Positions 57,502-64,000 of a DNA stretch of 64,000 nt are shown here, one piece after another. Numbering within the stretch: position 1 is the stretch's first letter; each line of letters begins with the position of its first letter. Under the pieces are notes generated by a model, which saw only the letters and a list, made by a program, of their open reading frames with translations, had not been told where the DNA came from and ran no database searches. The position numbers and the translations under genes are program-made. The stretch lies in assembly GCF_007828865.1 (NCBI RefSeq), contig NZ_VIVK01000001.1, positions 5,332,001 through 5,396,000 on the forward strand, given 5' to 3'. The DNA is from Kribbella amoyensis (GTDB lineage: Bacteria > Actinomycetota > Actinomycetes > Propionibacteriales > Kribbellaceae).

Positions 57502-59636
57502 TCTCCTGGACCGAGGACGGCGGCGTCGTCACGCTGACGATGGACGACCCGGACGCCGGCGCGAACACGATGAACGAGGCGTACCTGACCGCGATGGCGG
57601 CGACGGTCGAGCGGCTGCAGGTGGAGCGGGACCAACTGCGTGGCGTCATCGTCACGAGCGCCAAGAAGACGTTCTTCGCCGGCGGAAACCTGCACCTGAT
57701 CGCGCAGGCGCGCCCGGAGAACGCGGCCGAGGTGTTCGAGACCGTCGAGGAGGCGAAGTGCCAGCTCCGGATCCTGGAGACGCTCGGCCTCCCCGTGGTC
57801 GCGGCGATCAACGGGGCCGCGCTCGGCGGCGGGCTGGAGATCGCGCTCGCCTGCCACCACCGGATCGTGGCCGACGACGAGCGGATCGAGCTCGGTGTCC
57901 CCGAGGTGACGCTCGGCCTGCTGCCCGGTGGTGGCGGGGTCACGCGGACGGTCCGGATGCTCGGCCTGCAGGACGCGTTGACGAAGGTGCTGCTGCAAGG
58001 CCAGCGGATGAAGCCGTCGCGGGCTCTGTCGACCGGCATCGTGGACGAGATCGTCCCGGCCGGCGAGCTGCTGACCCGGGCCCGCGCGTGGATCGACGCG
58101 TACGACGGCGACGCCAAGCAGCCGTGGGATCGCGACGGCTACAAGATCCCCGGTGGTACGCCGTCGTCGCCGAAGCTGGCCGCGTTCCTGCCGGCCTTCC
58201 CGGCGAACCTGCGCAAGCAGTTGAAGGGCGCGCCGTATCCGGCCCCGAAGGCGATCATGAGCGCCGCGGTCGAGGGCAGCCAGGTCGACTTCGCCACCGC
58301 GAGCCGGATCGAGTCGCGGTGCTTCGTGTCGCTCGCCACCGGGCAGATCGCGAAGAACATGATCAACGCGTTCTTCTTCGAACTGCAGGCCATCAACGCC
58401 GGCGCGTCCCGGCCCGCCGGCGTCCCGGCGTACTCCGCGCGCAAGGTCGGCGTCCTCGGCGCGGGCATGATGGGCGCCGGAATCGCGTACGTGTGCGCGA
58501 AGGTGGGCATCGAGGTCGTCCTCAAGGACGTCAGCCTGGAAGCCGCCGAGAACGGCAAGGCGTACTCCGAGAAGCTGCTCGCCAAGCAGGTCGGCAAAGG
58601 GCGGACGACACCGGAGCAGGCGGCCGAGCTGCTCGGCCGGATCACGCCGGCCGCGGACCCGAACGACCTGGCCGGCTGTGATCTGGTGATCGAGGCCGTG
58701 TTCGAGAGCGAGGAGCTGAAGCAGAAGGTCTTCGCCGAGATCGCCGGCGTGGTCGAGCCGGACGCGCTGCTCTGCTCGAACACGTCGACACTGCCGATCA
58801 CCTCGCTCGCCGAAGGCATCGACCGACCCGATGATTTCCTCGGCATGCACTTCTTCTCGCCCGTCGACCGGATGCCGCTGGTCGAGCTGATCGTCGGGGC
58901 GAAGACGTCGGATCGCGCACTGGCCAAGGCGTACGACCTGGTCCGGCAGATCCGCAAGACGCCGATCGTGGTCAACGACAGCCGGGGCTTCTTCACCTCC
59001 CGGGTGTTCGGCACGTTGGTGATGGAAGGCGCCGCGCTGGTCGGCGAGGGGGTGCACCCGGTGACGATCGAGCGGGCCGCGACGCAGATCGGGTTCCCGG
59101 CGCCGCCGTTGGCGATGCTCGACGAGGTGACGTTGACGCTGCCGCAGAAGATCCGCGACGCCGCCCGGGCGGCCGGGGACAGCGCGGGCGCGTTCGACGA
59201 GCATCCCGGGATGGCCGTGACGGACCGGTTGGTGGCGGAGTTCGACCGGCGCGGCAAGGCAGCCGGGGCAGGGTTCTACGAGTACCCGGCCGACGGGCCG
59301 AAACACCTGTGGCCAGGACTGGTCGAGCACTTCGGCGGGACGGCCGAGGTGCCGTTCACCGATCTGCAGGAGCGGATGACGTTCGCGATGGCGCTGGAGA
59401 CGGTGAAGTGTCTCGACGAGGGCGTGTTGCGCTCGGTGGCCGACGCGAACATCGGCTCGATCTTCGGAATCGGCTTCCCGCCTTTGTACGGCGGCGCGTT
59501 GCAGTACGTCAACCAGTACGCGGGTGGGCTGCCGGGCTTCGTCGCCCGGGCGCGCGAGCTCGCGGCGGCGTACGGTGAGCGGTTCACTCCGCCGGCCCTG
59601 CTGGTGCGCAAGGCGGAGGCGGGGGAGACGTTCTGA
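57498..59636 (+). CDS. Bifunctional enoyl-CoA hydratase / 3-hydroxyacyl-CoA dehydrogenase (FadB/FadJ type)
   Basis: 712 residues from ATG 57498. Residues ~1-200 form the crotonase domain (FFAGGNLHLI, VVAAINGAALGGGLEIALACHHRI, PEVTLGLLPGGGGVTR). The NAD domain begins at VGVLGAGMMGAGIAYVCAKVG near residue 316, followed by NTSTLPITSLAEGI, GMHFFSPVDRMPLVELI and the C-terminal dimer domains. Both activities look intact. With the thiolase it forms a complete alpha/beta-oxidation complex for 2-enoyl-CoA to acetyl-CoA. Confidence 0.95.
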   Translation: MISWTEDGGVVTLTMDDPDAGANTMNEAYLTAMAATVERLQVERDQLRGVIVTSAKKTFFAGGNLHLIAQARPENAAEVFETVEEAKCQLRILETLGLPVVAAINGAALGGGLEIALACHHRIVADDERIELGVPEVTLGLLPGGGGVTRTVRMLGLQDALTKVLLQGQRMKPSRALSTGIVDEIVPAGELLTRARAWIDAYDGDAKQPWDRDGYKIPGGTPSSPKLAAFLPAFPANLRKQLKGAPYPAPKAIMSAAVEGSQVDFATASRIESRCFVSLATGQIAKNMINAFFFELQAINAGASRPAGVPAYSARKVGVLGAGMMGAGIAYVCAKVGIEVVLKDVSLEAAENGKAYSEKLLAKQVGKGRTTPEQAAELLGRITPAADPNDLAGCDLVIEAVFESEELKQKVFAEIAGVVEPDALLCSNTSTLPITSLAEGIDRPDDFLGMHFFSPVDRMPLVELIVGAKTSDRALAKAYDLVRQIRKTPIVVNDSRGFFTSRVFGTLVMEGAALVGEGVHPVTIERAATQIGFPAPPLAMLDEVTLTLPQKIRDAARAAGDSAGAFDEHPGMAVTDRLVAEFDRRGKAAGAGFYEYPADGPKHLWPGLVEHFGGTAEVPFTDLQERMTFAMALETVKCLDEGVLRSVADANIGSIFGIGFPPLYGGALQYVNQYAGGLPGFVARARELAAAYGERFTPPALLVRKAEAGETF

Positions 59637-59811
59637 CCGGACGCGAACTTTCCGCGACTGGCCGCAGAATTTCCATCGTTTGAGCTTCCTGGGCGTTCGA
59701 GCGCGTTGTAACGTGTGCGAAACCGGCGGTTAACGTCGAAGGACGTTCACCTGGTGCTCTCCCCTCGCCGCCAGGTTGGTGCGCGGCGCTGCCTTCGAAG
59801 GGTGGTTGTTC

Positions 59812-61092
59812 ATGCCTGCTTCTCTCCCGAACCCCGGTCTGTCCCGGCGGGATCTCCTCAAGCGGACCGGAGGCCTCGCGGCCGTCGCCGCGTTCGCGGC
59901 GGCGTGCGGCGGCAATACCGGGCGACCTCCCAGCGGCGGCGGCGAAGGCGGCAAGGCCGCGCTGTCGCAGTGGTACCACCTGTACGGCGAGACCGGTACG
60001 AAGGAAGCGGCGCTGCGGTACGCCAAGGAGTACGCCGACGCGACCGTCTCGGTGCAGTGGACGCCTGGTGACTACGCGACCAAGCTGTCGTCGGGGCTGC
60101 TGTCCGGCAAGGGCCCGGACGTGTTCGAGAGCCAGCTGAACATCGCGATGGTGAAGAGCAACCAGGTGGTCGCGCTCGACGACATCATCGCCGACGTCAA
60201 GGACGACTTCCAGCCCGGCGACCTGGCCACCAACACGGTGGACGGCAAGGTCTACGGGGTCCGGATGATCGTCGACCCGCAGGTCATCTACTACCGCAAG
60301 AGCCTGCTGGACAAGGCCGGGATCAAGCCGCCGGAGACGATCGACGACCTGATCGCCGCGGCCAAGGAACTCACCACCGACAAGGTGAAGGGCCTGTTCG
60401 TCGGCAACGACGGCGGTCTCGCCCTCGGCGGCCCGGCGCTGTGGTCGTCCGGCGGGGCGTACCTGACCGAGGACAACAAGCCGGGCTTCACCGACGCCCG
60501 GGCCGCGCAGGCGTTCGGCAAGCTGCGCGAGCTGTACGAGAGCAAGAGCCTGTTGCTCGGGGCGCCGACCGACTGGACCGACCCGGGCGCGATCGTGCAG
60601 GGCCTGACCGCGATGCAGTGGATCGGGATGTGGGCGCTGCCCGCGATGCAGAAGGCGTTCGGCGACGACCTCGGCGTGATGGCGTTCCCGAAGCTGGACG
60701 CCCAGGGCACGGCCGCGGTGTACTCCGGCGGCTGGACGCAGTTCGTGTCGGCGAAGAGCGCGAACGTGGAAGCGGCGAAGAAGTTCGTCAAGTGGCTGTG
60801 GATCGACAAGACCGACCTGCAGGAGGACTGGGCGCTGAACTACGGCTTCCACATCCCGCCGCGCAAGAGCCTGGCCGCGAAGGCCGCGAAGCTGCAGTCC
60901 GGTGCGGCCGCCGACACGGTCAAGCTGACCCAGGACTACGGCAAGACCGACAATCCCGCGTGGACGCCGAAGATGGGTACGGCCTACGGCGACATGCTGA
61001 CCAACATCATCCGCAAGGGCGCCGATCCGGCGGCCGAGATCGCCAAGGCCGAGAAGACCGTCTCGGCCGAGCTCCAGAGGCTCTTCGGGTGA
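59812..61092 (+). CDS. Sugar ABC transporter substrate-binding lipoprotein
   Basis: 426 residues from ATG 59812 with GAAGGG ahead. The N-terminus combines a twin-arginine-like SRRDLLKRTGGLAAVAAFAAAC signal (shown here in parts SRRDLLKRTGG and AFAAAC) with a lipobox cysteine. The mature protein is a family-1 solute-binding protein (ALSQWYHLYGETGTKEAA, LLSGKGPDVFESQLN, GVRMIVDPQVIYYRKSLLDKAG, AAKKFVKWLW). Sugar or oligosaccharide uptake is expected. It leads a three-gene importer operon; no ATPase is present, so a shared MsiK-type ATPase is likely, as in Streptomyces. The 175-base leader holds AACGTC-GAAG-GACGTT (59732-59747), a possible operator. Confidence 0.93.
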   Translation: MPASLPNPGLSRRDLLKRTGGLAAVAAFAAACGGNTGRPPSGGGEGGKAALSQWYHLYGETGTKEAALRYAKEYADATVSVQWTPGDYATKLSSGLLSGKGPDVFESQLNIAMVKSNQVVALDDIIADVKDDFQPGDLATNTVDGKVYGVRMIVDPQVIYYRKSLLDKAGIKPPETIDDLIAAAKELTTDKVKGLFVGNDGGLALGGPALWSSGGAYLTEDNKPGFTDARAAQAFGKLRELYESKSLLLGAPTDWTDPGAIVQGLTAMQWIGMWALPAMQKAFGDDLGVMAFPKLDAQGTAAVYSGGWTQFVSAKSANVEAAKKFVKWLWIDKTDLQEDWALNYGFHIPPRKSLAAKAAKLQSGAAADTVKLTQDYGKTDNPAWTPKMGTAYGDMLTNIIRKGADPAAEIAKAEKTVSAELQRLFG

Positions 61093-62030
61093 GCCGGCTG
61101 GCCTCTCGGTCGCGCGCTCCACGGCGGCGGCCGAAGACGGCCGGGATCCACGGCAACACCCTGTGGTTCTGGGTGTTCGTCGGGCCGTTCGTGGTCGGGC
61201 TGCTGATCTTCGGCTACCTGCCGATCGTGTGGAGCCTGGTGCTCAGCTTCTTCGACGCGCAGAACACGGTGACGCCGACGTCGTTCGTCGGGCTGCGCAA
61301 CTACGTGGACATGCTGACCGACCGGAACTTCCTGTCGGCGCTGGGCACGTTCACGGTGTTCGCGGTGTTCATCGTGCCGCTGACGTTCGTGCTCTCGCTG
61401 GCGCTGGCGTTGCTGGTCAACCAGGTGAAGGTGGCCCGGGCGTTCTTCCGGTCGGTGTTCTTCCTGCCGACGGCGTGCTCGTACGTGGTCGCCTCGCTGA
61501 TCTGGAAGCTGTCGATCTTCAACGGCGTCCGGTTCGGCCTGGCGAACACGGTGCTCGGCTGGCTCGGCCTGGACCAGATCGCCTGGCTGTCCACGATCGA
61601 CCCGCCGTGGTACTGGCTGCCGCTGGTGACCGTCCGGCTGTGGCTGCAGCTCGGGTTCTACATGATCCTGTTCATCGCCGGTCTGCAACGGATCTCGCCG
61701 ACGCTGTACGAGGCGGCGTACGTGGACGGGGCGAAGCCGGGCTGGCAGACGTTCCGGTACATCACCCTGCCGCAGTTGCGGGCGACCTCGGTGGCGGTGC
61801 TGTTGCTCAACCTGATCGCGGCGTACCAGGCGTTCGACGAGTTCTACAACCTGCTCGGCGCCGGTGCGAGCTTCGCCCGGCCGCCGCTGGTGTACCTCTA
61901 CTCCACGTCGCTCGGGGCCATCCAGGACCTCGGCCGCGGATCGGCGGGGGCCCTCATCCTGGCGGTGATCATCATGTTGCTCACGTTGCTGCAGAACCGC
62001 ATCTTCGGGTTCGGGAAGGCGAACGACTGA
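61089..62030 (+). CDS. Sugar ABC transporter permease, MalF type
   Basis: 313 residues from GTG 61089, which overlaps the upstream stop (GTGA). Six membrane helices are visible, beginning FWVFVGPFVVGLLIFGYLPI. The EAA loop EAAYVDGAKPGWQTFRYITLPQL is well conserved. It forms the channel with the next gene product and receives substrate from the binding protein. Confidence 0.95.
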   Translation: MSRLASRSRAPRRRPKTAGIHGNTLWFWVFVGPFVVGLLIFGYLPIVWSLVLSFFDAQNTVTPTSFVGLRNYVDMLTDRNFLSALGTFTVFAVFIVPLTFVLSLALALLVNQVKVARAFFRSVFFLPTACSYVVASLIWKLSIFNGVRFGLANTVLGWLGLDQIAWLSTIDPPWYWLPLVTVRLWLQLGFYMILFIAGLQRISPTLYEAAYVDGAKPGWQTFRYITLPQLRATSVAVLLLNLIAAYQAFDEFYNLLGAGASFARPPLVYLYSTSLGAIQDLGRGSAGALILAVIIMLLTLLQNRIFGFGKAND

Positions 62031-62914
62031 TGGCGACCGCGGAGAGAACCACCGGGACCCCGCAGCCGATCGGCCACACCCGCAGTCCGCTCGGCGTGGT
62101 CGGGATGATCCTGCGCTGGATCGCCTTGCTGATCGCGGCCGTGCTGTTCCTGATCCCCTTCTACCTGGTGCTGCGGAACGCGTTGTCCACCGAGGCGGAC
62201 ATCACCGCGCCGGAGTGGAAGTTCTTCCCGAGCGACCTGCAGTGGGGGAACTTCGGCGAATTGTTCCGGGACGAGAACGTACCGATGGCGCGGGCGCTGT
62301 GGAACTCGGCCGTCGTCGGCATCCTCGGCACCGGCGGGCAGCTGATCCTGGCGTCGATGGCCGGGTACGGGCTGGCCCGGATCCCGTACCGGCATGCCGA
62401 CAAGGTGTTCTACGCGGTCGTGGCGACGCTGATGATCCCGGCCGCGGTGAGCTTCATCCCGAGCTTCATCGTGGTGTCGTCGCTGGGCTGGGTCAGCTCG
62501 TTGCGCGGGCTGATCATCCCGACGTTGTTCAACGCGTTCGCGACGTTCCTGTTCCGGCAGTACTTCCTCGGCTTCCCCAAGGAGCTGGAGGAGGCGGCCC
62601 GGGTGGACGGGGCCGGCCACCTGGGCACGTTCCTGCGGATCGTGGTGCCGAACTCGCTGCCGTTCTTCGCGGCGATCGCGGCGATCACGTTCATCGGCAA
62701 CTGGAACTCGTTCATCTGGCCGCTGGTGATCGGGCAGGACTCGTCGTCGTGGACGGTGCAGGTGGCGATGTCGTCGTTCATCACCGCGCAGACGATCAAC
62801 ATCCACGAGCTGTTCATGGCCGCGGCCGTGTCGATCGTGCCGCTGGTGCTGATCTTCGCGTTCCTGCAGCGGTACCTGATCCAGGGCGTCACCCAGTCCG
62901 GCATCAAGGACTGA
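62030..62914 (+). CDS. Sugar ABC transporter permease, MalG type
   Basis: 294 residues from ATG 62030, which shares one base with the upstream stop (TGATG). Six membrane helices, the first being IALLIAAVLFLIPFYLVL. The EAA loop ELEEAARVDGAGHLGTFLRIVVPNSLP is intact, and the protein ends in a typical TQSGIKD. A strong terminator follows 6 bases on. Confidence 0.95.
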   Translation: MATAERTTGTPQPIGHTRSPLGVVGMILRWIALLIAAVLFLIPFYLVLRNALSTEADITAPEWKFFPSDLQWGNFGELFRDENVPMARALWNSAVVGILGTGGQLILASMAGYGLARIPYRHADKVFYAVVATLMIPAAVSFIPSFIVVSSLGWVSSLRGLIIPTLFNAFATFLFRQYFLGFPKELEEAARVDGAGHLGTFLRIVVPNSLPFFAAIAAITFIGNWNSFIWPLVIGQDSSSWTVQVAMSSFITAQTINIHELFMAAAVSIVPLVLIFAFLQRYLIQGVTQSGIKD

Positions 62915-62920
62915 GCCAGG

Positions 62921-62949
62921 CGGTGCGGCAGGGCGTACCTGCCGCACCG
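62921..62949 (+). terminator. Terminator hairpin of the ABC importer operon
   Basis: Perfect 12-base stem CGGTGCGGCAGG (62921-62932) with CCTGCCGCACCG (62938-62949), loop of 5, 6 bases past the permease stop. It can also serve the convergent PEBP gene. Confidence 0.85.
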
Positions 62950-62959
62950 GCCGGTGGGG

Positions 62960-63490
62960 TTACTCGGTGGCCTGGTACGTCGGTGTGGCGATCGCCCGCG
63001 CCAGCGTGTGGAAGCAGAGGTTGAAGCTCACCACGGTCGGGCTCGCGTCCTCGTCGACGTCCAGCCGCTCGACGTCGAGGGCGTGCACCACGAAGTAGTA
63101 ACGGTGCGCCCGGTCACCGGCGGGCGGCGCGGCGCCGCCGAAGTCCTTGCTGCCGTAGTCGTTGCGGACGTGGAACGCGCCGTTGTCCAGCCGCGGCGTC
63201 GCGCCGGCGCCGGCCGGCAGCTCCGTCACGTCGGCGGGCAGGTTCACCAGCGTCCAGTGCCAGAAACCGGACGGCGTCGGCGCGTCCGGGTCGTAGCAGC
63301 TCACCACGAAACCCTTGGTCTCGGCCGGGAATCCGGACCAGCTCAACTGCGGGGACGTGTTGCCACCGGCAAACACCTGGGCGTCGCCGAGCGGGCCGCC
63401 GTGGGTGAAGTCGGTACTGGTGACGGTGAACGAGCCGACCTGGGGCAGCTTCTCGTACGGGTCCTGGGCTTCTGGCCGTTCGAGCGACAT
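62960..63490 (-). CDS. YbhB/YbcL-type PEBP-family protein
   Basis: 176 residues from ATG 63490 with GGGAGG ahead. Phosphatidylethanolamine-binding-protein fold signatures are present: FAGGNTSPQLSWSGFPAETK, VSCYDPDAPTPSGFWHWTLVNLP and GAAPPAGDRAHRYYFVVHALD. The ligand pocket (DPDAPT, GDRAHRY) is complete. Bacterial members are of uncertain role. An in-frame start at 63697 would run antisense through the cobT start and was not used. Confidence 0.93.
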   Translation of the reverse strand: MSLERPEAQDPYEKLPQVGSFTVTSTDFTHGGPLGDAQVFAGGNTSPQLSWSGFPAETKGFVVSCYDPDAPTPSGFWHWTLVNLPADVTELPAGAGATPRLDNGAFHVRNDYGSKDFGGAAPPAGDRAHRYYFVVHALDVERLDVDEDASPTVVSFNLCFHTLARAIATPTYQATE

Positions 63491-63638
63491 CGGTGATCCT
63501 CCCGGGATCTCGGGACGTGTGGTGATGCCGACATTACTGTCCACCGGCCGTGGGCCCGGACCGGGACGCGGCCCGGAGATGCGAAGATCGGGGGCGGGCC
63601 GCGTCCAGGCGGCCCGCGGATGCGACTGGAGGACCGCG

Positions 63639-64000
63639 GTGGAGGAGTACCTGGCCCGGATCGGGCCGGCCGACGAGGCGGCGTTGCGCGCGGCCACGGA
63701 GCGTCAGCAGGTGCTGACGAAGCCGGCCGGATCGCTCGGCGTGCTCGAGGAGCTGTCCGTCCGGATCGCCGGGATCACCGGGAGCTGCCCGCCGCCGGTC
63801 CCGAGTCCCGCGGTCGTCACCGTCTTCGCCGCCGACCACGGGGTGCACGCACAGGGCGTATCGCCGTGGCCGCAGGAGGTGACCGCCGCGATGCTGGCGA
63901 ACTTCGCCGCCGGTGGTGCCGCGGTGAACGCGTTCGCCGCGAACAACCGGGTCGACGTGCGCGTGGTGGACGTCGGCGTGGCCGTCTCGGTGGACGAGCT
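63639..64000 (+). CDS. cobT: Nicotinate-nucleotide-dimethylbenzimidazole phosphoribosyltransferase (3' end cut by window)
   Basis: The first 120 codons of CobT, which makes the lower-ligand nucleotide alpha-ribazole phosphate for cobalamin. GTG 63639 has TGGAGGA ahead with a 5-base gap. Family motifs are present in the right order: LTKPAGSLGVLEELSVRIAG, VVTVFAADHGVHAQGVSPWP, MLANFAAGGAAVNAFA and VVDVGVAV. The frame is open to the window edge, and about two thirds of the usual ~350 residues lie beyond it. It is divergent from the PEBP gene. Confidence 0.93.
   Translation, partial: MEEYLARIGPADEAALRAATERQQVLTKPAGSLGVLEELSVRIAGITGSCPPPVPSPAVVTVFAADHGVHAQGVSPWPQEVTAAMLANFAAGGAAVNAFAANNRVDVRVVDVGVAVSVDE

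Overview
The window is high-GC, gene-dense DNA with GTG starts, 4-base start/stop overlaps and several probable leaderless genes. Together with the gene content (HemQ-type haem synthesis, ECF41 sigma factor, a Scr1/DUF5753-type regulator, DUF3099, DUF6510, an InhA-type enoyl reductase), this points to a chromosomal segment of a soil actinobacterium. A Kribbella-like Propionibacteriales host is my best guess, by inference only. I saw no tRNA, rRNA, CRISPR array, prophage or transposase. Both edge genes (hemY and cobT) are cut by the window.

Layout, left to right. 1-5 kb: haem synthesis end (hemY, hemQ), a VOC protein, an AAA+ ATPase and msrB. 5-13.5 kb: a secreted nuclease, a membrane adenylate cyclase paired with a receiver/thioredoxin-reductase-like flavoprotein, a secreted M4 protease and a LigD-type polymerase. 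13.7-20 kb: SDR and alpha/beta hydrolase divergent from a TetR regulator, GH15 glycosidase overlapping SURF1, moaA. 20-25.3 kb: small conserved proteins, dodecin, fabG-inhA and a Mur-ligase-like CphA paralogue. 25.3-31 kb: PCuAC/DyP copper-peroxidase pair and a cphB-cphA cyanophycin operon. 31-44.6 kb: acetyltransferases, lipoprotein, serB, ABC ATPase, NfeD/SPFH pair, a TetR-controlled quinone reductase and ohr, an XRE regulator, YbaK and an MFS transporter. 44.6-45.9 kb: a gene-free repeat array. 45.9-50 kb: cobQ, DinB-like protein, ECF41 sigma factor and its likely target. 50-59.6 kb: an acyl-CoA catabolic region (CaiB, frameshifted acyl-CoA dehydrogenase, molybdopterin oxidoreductase trio, MerR regulator, thiolase, FadB-type enzyme), interrupted at 54.0-55.2 kb by a second gene-free repeat array. 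59.8-64 kb: a sugar ABC importer, a PEBP-family protein and the start of cobT.

The most notable observations are these. (1) Two almost identical MerR-type promoters, with a GTGACAG-N5-CTGTCAC dyad inside a 19-base spacer, lie in front of the CaiB operon and between merR and the thiolase operon, and so tie both into one probable regulon. (2) Two gene-free arrays of over 1.2 kb, 9 kb apart, are built of different repeat units but share the core GACTTTGTGCGCG; a related inverted repeat lies at 31.2 kb. (3) A CphA paralogue keeps the N-terminal and Mur-ligase parts but lacks the ATP-grasp domain, about 3 kb from a complete cyanophycin synthetase/cyanophycinase operon. (4) A one-base deletion breaks an acyl-CoA dehydrogenase inside an otherwise intact operon. 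Strong dyad operators also sit in both divergent TetR promoters.

All functional calls rest on reading motifs and gene order by eye. No database search, alignment or folding computation was available.
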